Assembly: GCF_011421635.1 (NCBI RefSeq) | Contig: NZ_WTLI01000011.1 | Span: forward strand, 1-64,000 | Length of the DNA: 64,000 nucleotides | Reading direction: 5' to 3' | From: Paenibacillus turpanensis | GTDB lineage: Bacteria > Bacillota > Bacilli > Paenibacillales > YIM-B00363 | Shown: positions 54,430 to 62,533 of the stretch, in pieces | Layout: the number at the start of each line of letters is the position of its first letter | How positions within the stretch are numbered: position 1 is the stretch's first letter | The notes under the pieces: generated by a model | What the model saw: only the letters and a program-made list of their open reading frames with translations | What the model was told of the DNA's origin: nothing | Databases searched by the model: none | Made by a program: the position numbers and the translations under genes

Positions 54430-54912
54430 ATGTCAAACAAAGACGAATTAATCCGGTTCGGCGTCTCCATGCCGGAGCGATTGGCTGAGCAGTTTGATGA
54501 TTTTATCGCGGCAAAAGGATACGGCAACCGTTCTGAGGCAATCCGCGACTTAGTTCGCAAGGCGCTGCTTGAGCCCGGAGCCATAGAGTCCGATCAGCTT
54601 GTCGCAGGCACGATCGTTATGGTATACGATCACCATGCCAGTGAGCTGTCTGCGCTGCTTACCGAGCTGCAGCATCGGTATCACCATGACATTATTTCGA
54701 CGATGCATATTCATTTAAACCACGAGCAGTGCTTAGAGGTGCTTGTCGTTAGGGGGATGTTAACCCGTCTGCACGAGCTGCATCGGGCGATTCAGGTGCT
54801 GAAGGGCGTGCTTTATGCGGAATTGTCTGTGACGCATATTGATATGGATGATATGCACTCCCATTCTCATCCTCATTCGCACCCTCACTCTCATTCAAGC
54901 CCGAGGGAGTGA
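54430..54912 (+). CDS. nikR: Nickel-responsive regulator NikR-like
   Basis: Ribbon-helix-helix repressor of 160 aa. Residues 1-45 are the RHH DNA-binding part (RFGVSMPERLAEQFDDFIAAKGYGNRSEAIRDL), followed by the ACT-like nickel domain with the metal set HHDIISTMHIHLNHEQC (two His of HIH and the Cys). A 20-residue His/Ser/Pro tail (HSHSHPHSHPHSHS) is longer than in typical NikR and may buffer nickel. The second ATG of the frame is chosen because CGGAGG is 7 nt before it. No nickel transporter is adjacent. Confidence 0.92.
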   Translation: MSNKDELIRFGVSMPERLAEQFDDFIAAKGYGNRSEAIRDLVRKALLEPGAIESDQLVAGTIVMVYDHHASELSALLTELQHRYHHDIISTMHIHLNHEQCLEVLVVRGMLTRLHELHRAIQVLKGVLYAELSVTHIDMDDMHSHSHPHSHPHSHSSPRE

Positions 54913-54996
54913 GCTGTCTATCGTGGACGGCATAAATAGAGCATGATATAATGTGAAATTAGAAAATGATCCGATGGGGAGAGGGGGCGGAAGCTG

Positions 54997-55188
54997 ATGA
55001 AGAGAATACTGTGGACGGCAATGATGGCGGTTTCCGTGCTGCTGCTTTCGTCGTTTGCTTTACCGGACCCCGATCGGCCCGTGGTCAATCCGTTCGGTGT
55101 GACGGATCCGCATGTTCCGACACCGTATATTAAGTTCAGCGAGGACGGAACGGTTCTGTTCGCCGACAGTGTCCAATTTTGCCAATAG
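54997..55188 (+). CDS. Small secreted or anchored hypothetical protein, 63 aa
   Basis: An N-terminal hydrophobic segment (MKRILWTAMMAVSVLLLSSFA) looks like a signal peptide; the rest is a 40-residue polar, Pro-rich sequence with one Cys near the end. A purine-rich GAGGGGGCGGAAG run precedes the ATG. Family not recognised. Confidence 0.6.
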   Translation: MKRILWTAMMAVSVLLLSSFALPDPDRPVVNPFGVTDPHVPTPYIKFSEDGTVLFADSVQFCQ

Positions 55189-55205
55189 CAGATAGGAGCT
55201 CACGA

Positions 55206-55496
55206 ATGCTGATTCATGTGGTGATGTTTAAATTAAAGGAGCCGACTGCCGATGTGCTGCAGCGGACAAGAGATGTATTAATGAGCATGAAGGGCAAAAT
55301 TCCGGAGCTTCTCGATATTCAAGTCGGAATCGACGTGCTGCGTTCGGAGCGGTCTTACGACCTTGTGTTGACAACAACGTTTGAATCTTTGGAAGCGATG
55401 CAGGCTTATCAGGTGCATCCGATCCATCAAGATGTGATTGAGTATATCAAAACAGTAAATGAACAATCGATTGTCGTTGATTACATAACGGAATGA
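55206..55496 (+). CDS. Dabb (stress-responsive A/B barrel) protein
   Basis: A 96-aa ferredoxin-like alpha/beta barrel protein: IHVVMFKLKEPT start, RSYDLVLTTTFESLEAMQAYQVHPIHQDV in the middle, matching the Dabb family. These dimeric proteins have varied, often unknown roles. TAGGAG precedes the ATG by 8 nt; a longer TTG frame is not supported. Confidence 0.88.
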   Translation: MLIHVVMFKLKEPTADVLQRTRDVLMSMKGKIPELLDIQVGIDVLRSERSYDLVLTTTFESLEAMQAYQVHPIHQDVIEYIKTVNEQSIVVDYITE

Positions 55497-55588
55497 CATC
55501 CGGGCAAGGCGCCTTTTCCAATACGGGAGAGGCGCTTTTCCTGTTTCGGAACGTTCAGGCGATGATGGCGGATTGAAGGGGGAGCGGT

Positions 55589-56254
55589 ATGAGCAAGTTT
55601 TTTTTATTTATTTTTTTAGCGTGGCTGCTGGGGAATCCTTTTCTTGCATTCGTGGTGCTGCTTATTATCATTTATGTGCTTGACCGGCGCTTTGTCGGGG
55701 TTTTCCCGAGCATCACCCGGCCTATAAAACGGGATGCCCGGCTTCGAAAGCTGCGCCGTGAAATCGCGTTGAACGCTTACGATACAAGCGCCAAGCATGA
55801 AGCCGCAAAGCTGCTGATCGAAAAAAAACGCTACAACGAGGCGTTGAAGCTGCTTCATGAGGTTGCAGAAGTAAAAGAAGACTCGGCAGATGTAAAGTGG
55901 AAGCGGGGCTTTTGCCTGCTGCGCACCGGGCAGATTGAGCAGGGAGAGCAGTCCATTTGCGAGGCCTTAGAGCTTAACCCCCGCGTTGGATACGGTGAGC
56001 CATATTTGCGCTTGGCGGAGGTATTCGCGGCATCGGATCGCGAGAAGGCGCTTCGGTACCTGGAGTCCTTCCGCGGCATTCATTCTTCCTCCTGCGAGGG
56101 GAATTATCGGCTAGGGCAGCTGTACCAAGCTTTAGGACAATCGGAAGAGGCGAAGCGAGCTTATCGGGAAACGGTAGACATTTACCGCACCCTGCCGAAA
56201 TACATGCGGCGCAAGGAGCGCAGATGGGCGCTGCTTGCTGCGTTCAGACGCTAA
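55589..56254 (+). CDS. Membrane-anchored TPR protein
   Basis: Protein of 221 aa with one long N-terminal hydrophobic region (residues about 3-32) and several tetratricopeptide-like helical pairs (for example ALKLLHEVAEVKEDSADVKWKRGFCLLRTGQIEQGEQSICEALELNP). TPRs mediate protein contacts; partner unknown. AAGGGGGAG precedes the ATG. Confidence 0.8.
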   Translation: MSKFFLFIFLAWLLGNPFLAFVVLLIIIYVLDRRFVGVFPSITRPIKRDARLRKLRREIALNAYDTSAKHEAAKLLIEKKRYNEALKLLHEVAEVKEDSADVKWKRGFCLLRTGQIEQGEQSICEALELNPRVGYGEPYLRLAEVFAASDREKALRYLESFRGIHSSSCEGNYRLGQLYQALGQSEEAKRAYRETVDIYRTLPKYMRRKERRWALLAAFRR

Positions 56255-56338
56255 GCGGGAAGGTAAGCGTCAAAGCTTGACGCTTGTCCGAGCAAAGACT
56301 ACACTGTAGGTGCGAAAGTGATGCGGGAGGAATTTTAC

Positions 56339-57145
56339 ATGAAGCAGGTATATAAAGCGTTAACGATTGCCGGATCGGATAGTGGAGGCGGCGCAGGCAT
56401 TCAGGCCGATCTCAAGACGTTCCAGATGCTGAATGTTTTCGGCATGTCTGCGATTACGGCGGTAACGGCCCAAAACACATTGGGCGTGCATGGCATATAT
56501 GATCTTCCCATTGAGGCCATTGAGAAGCAAATTGACGCCGTAGTCACGGATCTCGGCGCAGATGCCGTAAAGACCGGGATGCTCTCCAAGCCCGAGGTTA
56601 TTGAGGCTGTTGCGGCGAAGGTGAAGCAGCACGGGCTGGAGAAGCTGGTCATTGACCCGGTCATGGTGGCCAAAGGGGGAGCATCGCTCTTGGCTGAGCA
56701 GGCCAAAGCATCGCTGCGCAGCATTTTGCTGCCGCTCGCTTATGTTGTTACCCCGAATATTCCGGAGGCGGAGGTACTGACCGGCCGGGAAATTCGCACG
56801 TTGGATGAGATGAAAGAGGCCGCCCGGCGAATCGTTGAGGAATACGGCGCCAAGGCTGCTATTGTGAAAGGCGGACACCGTGCGGAAGAGCCGACGGACG
56901 TGCTTTACGACGGGAAGGATTTTCGCCTGTATACCGGCTCCCGCTACGTAACGAAGCATACCCACGGAACCGGCTGTACGTTCTCTGCGGCAATTGCGGC
57001 GGAGCTGGCCAAGGGAGCAACTCTTCATGATGCAGTTCATGAAGCGAAGCAGTTTATTACCCACGCGATATCTGAGGAGCTTGGAATCGGCGGCGGACAC
57101 GGCCCGACAAATCACTGGGCTTATTCAAATCGGAATCCAAAGTAG
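56339..57145 (+). CDS. thiD: Hydroxymethylpyrimidine/phosphomethylpyrimidine kinase
   Basis: Ribokinase-fold kinase of 268 aa acting in thiamin synthesis (or on pyridoxine, as some Bacillus homologues do). It shows ALTIAGSDSGGGAGIQADLKTF, VIDPVMVAKGGASLL, TPNIPEAEVLTG and the anion-hole THGTGCTFSAAIAA near the C-terminus. GGGAGG precedes the chosen ATG. No TPP riboswitch was recognised upstream and no other thi gene is adjacent. Confidence 0.94.
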   Translation: MKQVYKALTIAGSDSGGGAGIQADLKTFQMLNVFGMSAITAVTAQNTLGVHGIYDLPIEAIEKQIDAVVTDLGADAVKTGMLSKPEVIEAVAAKVKQHGLEKLVIDPVMVAKGGASLLAEQAKASLRSILLPLAYVVTPNIPEAEVLTGREIRTLDEMKEAARRIVEEYGAKAAIVKGGHRAEEPTDVLYDGKDFRLYTGSRYVTKHTHGTGCTFSAAIAAELAKGATLHDAVHEAKQFITHAISEELGIGGGHGPTNHWAYSNRNPK

Positions 57146-57154
57146 GTGGCGTAA

Positions 57155-57265
57155 ATGAAAGATTTAAAGGATGTCATGGAGGCTTTAACGATATTATTAG
57201 TAATCCTTCTGTCCTTTCCGGTAACGATATGGCTGTTGAAGCGCAAAAATAAACGTAATGGATGA
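57155..57265 (+). CDS. Single-helix small membrane protein, 36 aa
   Basis: MKDLKDVMEALTILLVILLSFPVTIWL, then LKRKNKRNG: one membrane helix with a basic C-terminal end. AGGTGG lies 6 nt before the ATG, and the stop overlaps an ATG of the next reading frame. Family unknown; the location between thiD and a HEPN-like gene suggests co-expression. Confidence 0.5.
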   Translation: MKDLKDVMEALTILLVILLSFPVTIWLLKRKNKRNG

Positions 57266-57285
57266 ACGAAGAAGGAGCGGTCGGG

Positions 57286-57714
57286 ATGTATTATGTGAAC
57301 GAGGAGCAGATTCAGAGTCGATTTAACGTGCTTCCGGTAATACGTGAAGCAGTAGAGGCTCTGCAGGAGAAAGATGTGTGGGGAGCGGCCGAGTATTTTG
57401 CCGGCGAGCGGGCTTTGCATCTTGCCCTGGAAATCGTTACGGATGTCGGAAGCCTGCTGATTGACGGCTTTATCATGCGTGATGCGAGCAGCTATGAAGA
57501 TATTATCGACATTCTTAAGGGGGAAGAGGTATTCCCCGATTCCCTTTATGAGCCGCTGCTTAAGCTGGTTAAGCTGCGCAGGGCACTTGTGCAGGATTAC
57601 TCGGAGTTACAACGCTTAGGCAAAGAATCATTGTTCCCGTTAACGGAACTTCCGAGTCTGCTGGAGCAGTTTGCCGAATCCGTGAACCGGTTTATTATAG
57701 CGTCCAAGTTTTGA
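57286..57714 (+). CDS. yutE: DUF86/HepT-like HEPN protein (YutE-like)
   Basis: All-helical protein of 142 aa of the DUF86 family, related to HepT toxins and B. subtilis YutE. The HEPN signature region reads RRALVQDYSEL where active HepT has RxxxxHxY, so the catalytic His is replaced by Gln. No MntA-type nucleotidyltransferase gene is next to it. This suggests a non-toxin, non-RNase role. AAGGAG lies 9 nt before the chosen ATG. Confidence 0.8.
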   Translation: MYYVNEEQIQSRFNVLPVIREAVEALQEKDVWGAAEYFAGERALHLALEIVTDVGSLLIDGFIMRDASSYEDIIDILKGEEVFPDSLYEPLLKLVKLRRALVQDYSELQRLGKESLFPLTELPSLLEQFAESVNRFIIASKF

Positions 57715-57804
57715 AACATAATCGTTTCATAATTTACGAAAGCCTGAATATAAGGTAAAATAAAGAGAAGTATGCTATTTTCAGGCTTGGGACGGTGAAC
57801 GGTT

Positions 57805-58464
57805 ATGAAAAACGAGGGGGAACAATCGACAAGGCAGCAGCTGCTCGTTTTGCTGAAACGGCACCGTACGTTAAGCGTTGCGGATTTGGCGCGATTTCTG
57901 GGGATTACCGAAATGGCGGTTCGCCGCCACTTAAATACGCTGGAACGCGATGGCTTTATCGATTCCAGCCTGCAGAGACAAGCCATGGGCCGGCCGATGT
58001 ATGTCTACTCTTTATCGGAGTCTGCCGATGACCTGTTTCCGAAAAATTATTACGGACTCACCCTGGACCTTCTGGAAGAGCTGGAACGGGAAGAGGGGAC
58101 ATCGCTTGTGACCAAGCTGTTTGAGCTGCGTCAGCGGAAGATGGAGCGTGCCTATTCCGAGCGGATGCAGGGGAAGAGCTTGGAGGAGCGGGTGGTCGAG
58201 CTTACTGATATTCAAAATGGCGGAGGCTACATGGCGGAATGGGAGCGCGACGAGGAGACAGGCTCTTTTATCGTTCGGGAATACAATTGCCCTATCTCGC
58301 AGGTTGCGGGGCGTTTTGAACAGGCTTGTACTTGTGAGCTCAGTTTATTTGAAACCCTATTAATGGCATCCGTTGAGCGAACAGAGTGCTTGGCGAAAGG
58401 CGGCGGCAAGTGCGTCTACATCGTACAGCCGTCCGGACAGCGGGAAATTTCGTCCGACATATGA
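57805..58464 (+). CDS. SufR-like iron-sulfur transcriptional regulator
   Basis: Regulator of 219 aa with an N-terminal winged HTH (TLSVADLARFLGITEMAVRRHLNTLERDG) and a C-terminal cysteine-rich sensor: Cys162, 175, 177, 195 and 203, including CX12C followed by the C-E-L-S-LF...VERTEC core of SufR-type proteins. These bind a 4Fe-4S cluster and regulate cluster assembly genes. No suf gene is in the window. The ribosome site before the ATG is weak. Confidence 0.82.
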   Translation: MKNEGEQSTRQQLLVLLKRHRTLSVADLARFLGITEMAVRRHLNTLERDGFIDSSLQRQAMGRPMYVYSLSESADDLFPKNYYGLTLDLLEELEREEGTSLVTKLFELRQRKMERAYSERMQGKSLEERVVELTDIQNGGGYMAEWERDEETGSFIVREYNCPISQVAGRFEQACTCELSLFETLLMASVERTECLAKGGGKCVYIVQPSGQREISSDI

Positions 58465-58466
58465 AA

Positions 58467-58497
58467 GGCGGTTCTCGATAAGAGAATCGCCTTTTTT
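58467..58497 (+). terminator. Terminator of the SufR-like gene
   Basis: Ten-bp stem GGCGGTTCTC/GAGAATCGCC (one G-U pair) followed by six T. Confidence 0.9.
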
Positions 58498-58582
58498 GAC
58501 AATATACTGATCTATTTCAGGATTCCTATCGGTATCAAAGCTCTTGTACAGCGGCTGGGACGCGTCGAACCAAAAGCAGTGT

Positions 58583-59218
58583 CTAACGGTTTATGGCTTG
58601 AATCAAGCCTCTAGCTTTTTCTGCAATCCGGTTATATTCACCCGAAGCCATCGCATCACGCTGAATTAAGTAGCTCCCGACCCCTAAGGCATAGCAGCCA
58701 ATATCCATAAATTGCTTGGCATTTTCCGCGTGAATTCCACCCACAGGGATAAAAGGTATGCGGTCAAACGGGCCCATCAGTTCTTTTACATAAGAAAAGC
58801 CAAGGCTGGCGCTAGGAAACAATTTGATCGCAGAAGCTCCTGCGTTCCATGCCCGCACGATTTCGCTCGGCGTCAGCGCCCCGGGATAGATCGGAAGCTG
58901 TTTGGAAACGGCGTGTCGGATCAGCGTCTCATCCGTATGCGGCGTTACGAGAAATTGGGCCCCTGCTTCGGCTGCAGCATCGGCGTCCTCGGTCGATAAA
59001 ACCGTGCCGGCGCCAACCCACATCTCGTCCCCGAATTCCTTCTGAAGTGTGCGGATCAATTGGGTTGCACCCTCGGTGTTCAAGGTCACTTCCAGCACGC
59101 GCACACCGCCTTTCAGCAGCGCTTCTGCGGTCTTGAGCAGCTCCTGTTCTGCTACCCCTCTAGCAATTACAATCAGCTTCGTTTGTTCAAGCAGGCGAAT
59201 GCCTTGATCTTGCTGCAT
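58583..59218 (-). CDS. eda: KDPG/KHG aldolase
   Basis: 2-Keto-3-deoxy-6-phosphogluconate (or 4-hydroxy-2-oxoglutarate) aldolase of 211 aa, a class I TIM barrel that ends galacturonate/gluconate breakdown by making pyruvate and glyceraldehyde-3-phosphate. Glu in VLEVTLNT, Arg near the start (VIARG) and the Schiff-base Lys in SAIKLFPA-type SAIKLFPSAS are visible. It would be the natural sink for pectin products of the PL11/GH105 locus, though far from it. GGGGGG lies 7-9 nt before the ATG; a longer frame runs antisense through selD and is not real. Confidence 0.93.
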   Translation of the reverse strand: MQQDQGIRLLEQTKLIVIARGVAEQELLKTAEALLKGGVRVLEVTLNTEGATQLIRTLQKEFGDEMWVGAGTVLSTEDADAAAEAGAQFLVTPHTDETLIRHAVSKQLPIYPGALTPSEIVRAWNAGASAIKLFPSASLGFSYVKELMGPFDRIPFIPVGGIHAENAKQFMDIGCYALGVGSYLIQRDAMASGEYNRIAEKARGLIQAINR

Positions 59219-59245
59219 CCTACGTCCCCCCTTATGGTTTGCCCC

Positions 59246-59274
59246 ATTATACAGTTCTTTTTTTTCACTGTAAA
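59246..59274 (-). promoter_or_regulatory. Sigma-A promoter of the aldolase gene
   Basis: On the minus strand, -35 TTTACA and -10 TATAAT are separated by 17 bp, and the -10 lies 27 bp before the aldolase start codon. Confidence 0.7.
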
Positions 59275-59292
59275 TTGTGCTACCCTCACAAT
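59274..59292. promoter_or_regulatory. Inverted-repeat operator candidate
   Basis: ATTGTG-N7-CACAAT, a perfect 6-bp inverted repeat that abuts the -35 of the aldolase promoter and lies 24 bp before selD. It could be a binding site controlling either divergent gene. Confidence 0.45.
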
Positions 59293-59315
59293 AGAAAGAT
59301 GTCGAAGAGAGGAAG

Positions 59316-60386
59316 ATGATCTTGGAATCGTTATCGATAAAATTAACGTCGTTATCAAGCAAAGGCGGCTGCGGCTGCAAAATCGGTCCGGGTGAGCTTT
59401 CGCAAATTTTGCGCAGCATTCCGGAAGGCGTGCGTGATCCGAATTTGTTAGTCGGTACAGAGACGAATGACGACGCGGGGGTGTACAAGCTGTCGGATGA
59501 TTTGGCGCTTGTGCAGACCGTCGACTTTTTCACACCGATTGTTGACGATCCGTATTCCTTCGGGCAGGTGGCCGCGGCCAATGCGCTTAGCGATGTGTAT
59601 GCCATGGGTGGAAAACCGCTGACCGTGCTGAATATCGTTGCATTCCCGATCAAGACGCTGGATAAGGCGATTTTAGGCGAAATTTTGCGCGGAGCGGCGG
59701 ACAAGGTTCGCGAAGCGGGCGCAGCCCTTGTCGGCGGTCATTCCATCGATGATCAGGAGCCGAAATTTGGTTTGGCGGTGACCGGGACGATTCATCCGGA
59801 TCGGGTAAGAACGAATGCCGGCGCGAAGCCTGGAGATAAAATTATTGTAACCAAGCCGATTGGGGTCGGGATTTTGACCACCTCGATTAAGAAGGATCAG
59901 CTGTCGCCGGAAGAGGTCAGCCGGGTGACTCGTGTGATGACCACATTGAACAAAACGGCAGCGGAAACCATGGAGCCGTATCACGTTCATGCTTGTACGG
60001 ATATTACCGGCTTCGGTTTGATTGGTCATACATTGGAAATGGCCAAAGGCAGTGGAGTTGAGATTCGTCTTTATCAGGACCGCGTGCCGGTGCTCCCGCG
60101 TGTGCGCGAGCTGGCGGAAGCCGGATTTGTACCGGGCGGAACCAAAAACAACTTTAACCATGTCAAGGATTCTGTAACGTTCGATGCGTCGATCGATCAA
60201 ATTGGACAATATATTTTGTGCGATGCGGTAACGTCTGGAGGGCTGCTGATTGCCGTTGAGGGATCGCAGGCTGATGAGCTGGTTGCAAAGCTGAAAGCAA
60301 ATGGCGTGGAAGCAAGCCTTATTGGAGAAGTTTTCGCGGCACAATCGCAGGAAGGCCGAATTACCGTATCCGTATCGGAAGGATGA
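59316..60386 (+). CDS. selD: Selenide, water dikinase
   Basis: Makes selenophosphate from selenide and ATP; 356 aa. The active-site loop SKGGCGCKIG has Cys19 and Cys21 with conserved Lys22, so this is the cysteine, not selenocysteine, form. ATP-binding and metal residues follow in TNDDAGVYKL, VQTVDFFTPIVDDP and GGHSIDD. It is the selenium donor for the next gene. AGAGG lies close to the ATG; a TTG two codons on has better spacing. Confidence 0.96.
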   Translation: MILESLSIKLTSLSSKGGCGCKIGPGELSQILRSIPEGVRDPNLLVGTETNDDAGVYKLSDDLALVQTVDFFTPIVDDPYSFGQVAAANALSDVYAMGGKPLTVLNIVAFPIKTLDKAILGEILRGAADKVREAGAALVGGHSIDDQEPKFGLAVTGTIHPDRVRTNAGAKPGDKIIVTKPIGVGILTTSIKKDQLSPEEVSRVTRVMTTLNKTAAETMEPYHVHACTDITGFGLIGHTLEMAKGSGVEIRLYQDRVPVLPRVRELAEAGFVPGGTKNNFNHVKDSVTFDASIDQIGQYILCDAVTSGGLLIAVEGSQADELVAKLKANGVEASLIGEVFAAQSQEGRITVSVSEG

Positions 60387-60395
60387 GACGATAAG

Positions 60396-61433
60396 TTGGT
60401 TCAAGACATCACCGTTCAGCATATGCTGCAGCTTAAAAATGAGAAGGGCGTCCAGCTCGTGGACGTCCGTTCTCCTTCGGAGTTTAAAGAAGGAACGATT
60501 CCGGGAAGCGTCAATATTCCGCTGTTTACCGATGAGGAACGGGCGGAGATCGGCACGTTGTACAAGCAAGATAGCATTGAAGCCGCCAAGCAGCGCGGGC
60601 TCGAAATTGTATCGGCCAAGCTGCCTGCGTTTGTCCGTGAGTTTGAAGCGCTGCCTGGCCGTAAGGCGGTATTTTGCTGGCGCGGCGGCATGCGCAGTAA
60701 AACCTCGGCAACGCTTATTTCGTTAATGGGCAACCGCCCTTATCGATTGTCCGGAGGCGTCCGCGCTTACCGCAAATGGGTGGTCGAGACGCTGGAGGGC
60801 TTTGATTTTCGCCCCAAGTGTATCACGATCAACGGGTATACAGGAACCGGCAAGACGAAGCTTTTGCGGATGCTCGACGAGCGCGGGTTCCCGGTTCTCG
60901 ATTTGGAGGGAATGGCGCAGCATCGCGGATCGATTTTCGGACAAATCGGCCTTGAGCCGAATAATCAGAAGACCTTCGAATCGCTGCTTGTACATCAGCT
61001 GCTTGAAGTAAATGACCGGCCTTACGTACTGTTGGAAGCCGAGAGCAAAAGAATCGGCAAAGCCGTCGTTCCCGATTTTATTATGAACGCCAAAGAGCAG
61101 GGGAAGCTGCTCTTTATTGAAATTCCTATTGAGGAGCGTGTGCGCAACATAATTGCGGATTACGAGCCGCAGACTCATAAAGAGGAATGTATTGCCGCGT
61201 TTGAGCGGATCAAGCGAAAAATTCATACGCCGGTGGCTGCCGAAATTGAAAGTTATCTTTTGAGTAATCGATTCGAAGAAGCTGTCGCTCTGCTTCTGGA
61301 ATACTATTACGATCCAAGGTACGAGCATGCGATCTCTCAATACGAGAGAGACAGGCTTGTCATAAAAGCCGGAAACGTGGAAGAAGCCGCCGATAAAGTG
61401 GCCGATTATCTTAAAAAAATGTCTGATTTCTAA
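60396..61433 (+). CDS. mnmH: tRNA 2-selenouridine synthase
   Basis: SelU/MnmH of 345 aa: an N-terminal rhodanese domain with catalytic Cys in FCWRGGMRS (about residue 94) and a C-terminal P-loop domain (GYTGTGKT near 147). It replaces sulfur with selenium at the wobble 2-thiouridine of Lys, Glu and Gln tRNAs using selenophosphate. The start is a TTG 10 bp after the selD stop, so the two genes form an operon. It matches the family's usual length. Confidence 0.95.
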   Translation: MVQDITVQHMLQLKNEKGVQLVDVRSPSEFKEGTIPGSVNIPLFTDEERAEIGTLYKQDSIEAAKQRGLEIVSAKLPAFVREFEALPGRKAVFCWRGGMRSKTSATLISLMGNRPYRLSGGVRAYRKWVVETLEGFDFRPKCITINGYTGTGKTKLLRMLDERGFPVLDLEGMAQHRGSIFGQIGLEPNNQKTFESLLVHQLLEVNDRPYVLLEAESKRIGKAVVPDFIMNAKEQGKLLFIEIPIEERVRNIIADYEPQTHKEECIAAFERIKRKIHTPVAAEIESYLLSNRFEEAVALLLEYYYDPRYEHAISQYERDRLVIKAGNVEEAADKVADYLKKMSDF

Positions 61434-61535
61434 AAAAATGTTCGATATTTGTGTCATCTCCTCTCTATCTTTCTTATAATGGAGGTAGCTGGGCACTAGC
61501 CCGGCAGGATTGTAAGCCGAAACGGGGTGAGACGG

Positions 61536-62012
61536 ATGTTCATGGAAATCGGAGTAGGGATTGGTGTTCTGCTTGCATCCATTGCGTTTTGCGTACTGGT
61601 CGTGTACGGGGTGCGTACACTGCAATCGCTTCGGAATTCACTTGATGAAGCGAACAGGACACTGCAGGAGGTACAGAAGCAGCTGGATTCCGTTTCTGCG
61701 GAAACGGTAAAGCTGATCCAATCCAGCCATCAGCTGACCGCTGATGTGCAAACGAAGATGAAGCAGCTGGACACTGCTTTTGGAGCAGTGCTCGAGGTAA
61801 GCGGAGCGGTCCATGAAGTCACGTCCTCTGTCAAGCAGGTCTCCTCAGCCGTATCCCATACGGTCCGATCCAATGTGGAGGGTGCGCTACATAAGCACCA
61901 AGGCAAGTTGGCGGAAGCGACGGAATGGGTAACTCTTGCCCTTCAGGCTTGGCAAAAAATCCAATCTTATCGGAAAACGAGCAAAGGAGAGGATTCGAAT
62001 GTCGAACAATAA
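61536..62012 (+). CDS. ytxG: DUF948 (YtxG-like) protein
   Basis: Protein of 158 aa with an N-terminal membrane helix (about residues 5-25) and a long heptad-like helical region (LDEANRTLQEVQKQLDSVSAETVKLIQSSHQL), typical of DUF948/YtxG. Such proteins are stress-linked in B. subtilis. It overlaps the next gene by 14 bp. The start is one of several nearby (GTG, ATG, ATG); this ATG has GGGGTGAG 4-6 nt upstream. Confidence 0.82.
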   Translation: MFMEIGVGIGVLLASIAFCVLVVYGVRTLQSLRNSLDEANRTLQEVQKQLDSVSAETVKLIQSSHQLTADVQTKMKQLDTAFGAVLEVSGAVHEVTSSVKQVSSAVSHTVRSNVEGALHKHQGKLAEATEWVTLALQAWQKIQSYRKTSKGEDSNVEQ

Positions 62013-62451
62013 CATGAACGGGAAAGACTTTTTACTAGGTGCCGTAGTCGGCGGTGTCATCGGGGCGCTGACGGCGCTGCTGGTTGCTCCGAAGAGCGGC
62101 AAGGAGCTTCGCGGGGATATTGCGGAAGGATACCGTCAAGCGAGTGAAAAAACACAGGAGCTGGCGCAAAACGTAGGAGCGAAAACGACGGAGCTTGCTT
62201 CCACCGTAAATGCAAAGGCTGTTGAGGTGGCTGGTAAGGTGAAGGAAACAGCGAATGTGCTCACTGAGGATATGCGATCTTGGAGAGACGCACGCCGTGA
62301 GGCTGCTGCGGCAGCGGAAGATGTCGCCACTGCTGAAGCTGCAGTAGAAGCAAAAGCAGAAGTAGAAGTGAAGGCTTTGGAAGCGCCAATCGACGCCACG
62401 GGTACGGAAAATGCGGCTGAGGGTACAGATCCGTTAAAGACGAATACGTAG
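61999..62451 (+). CDS. ytxH: YtxH domain protein
   Basis: Protein of 150 aa. The N-terminal glycine-rich helix (FLLGAVVGGVIGALTALLVAPKSGKELRGDI) is the YtxH signature, followed by an Ala/Glu-rich amphipathic region of LEA-like character (VKETANVL..., AAAAAEDVATAEAAVEAKAE). It is general-stress-related in Bacillus. GGAGAGG precedes the chosen ATG, which overlaps the ytxG-like gene. Confidence 0.88.
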   Translation: MSNNNMNGKDFLLGAVVGGVIGALTALLVAPKSGKELRGDIAEGYRQASEKTQELAQNVGAKTTELASTVNAKAVEVAGKVKETANVLTEDMRSWRDARREAAAAAEDVATAEAAVEAKAEVEVKALEAPIDATGTENAAEGTDPLKTNT

Positions 62452-62479
62452 TGGCTCTACGGATAATGTAATAATGTAA

Positions 62480-62521
62480 AAAAAAGGGATACGCCCGGAT
62501 TCATGGGCTGTATCCCTTTTT
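62480..62521. terminator. Bidirectional terminator
   Basis: Stem AAAAGGGATAC/GTATCCCTTTT with an inner GCCC/GGGC part, between convergent genes. Both strands give T-runs. Confidence 0.9.
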
Positions 62522-62533
62522 GGTTAGGATGAG

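Noticed and set aside
54841..54899. Simple repeat encoding His/Ser/Pro
   Set aside because: It is the in-frame coding sequence of the NikR tail, not a separate repeat element.
59219..59704. N-terminal extension of the KDPG aldolase frame across selD
   Set aside because: The aldolase start is fixed by its ribosome site and promoter; the extension is antisense to selD and matches no aldolase.
59673..60569. 298-aa antisense frame over selD/mnmH
   Set aside because: Shadow of two well-conserved genes; no ribosome site or domain.
60723..61625. 300-aa antisense frame over mnmH
   Set aside because: Runs opposite the P-loop and rhodanese protein and through its 3' gap; no motif.
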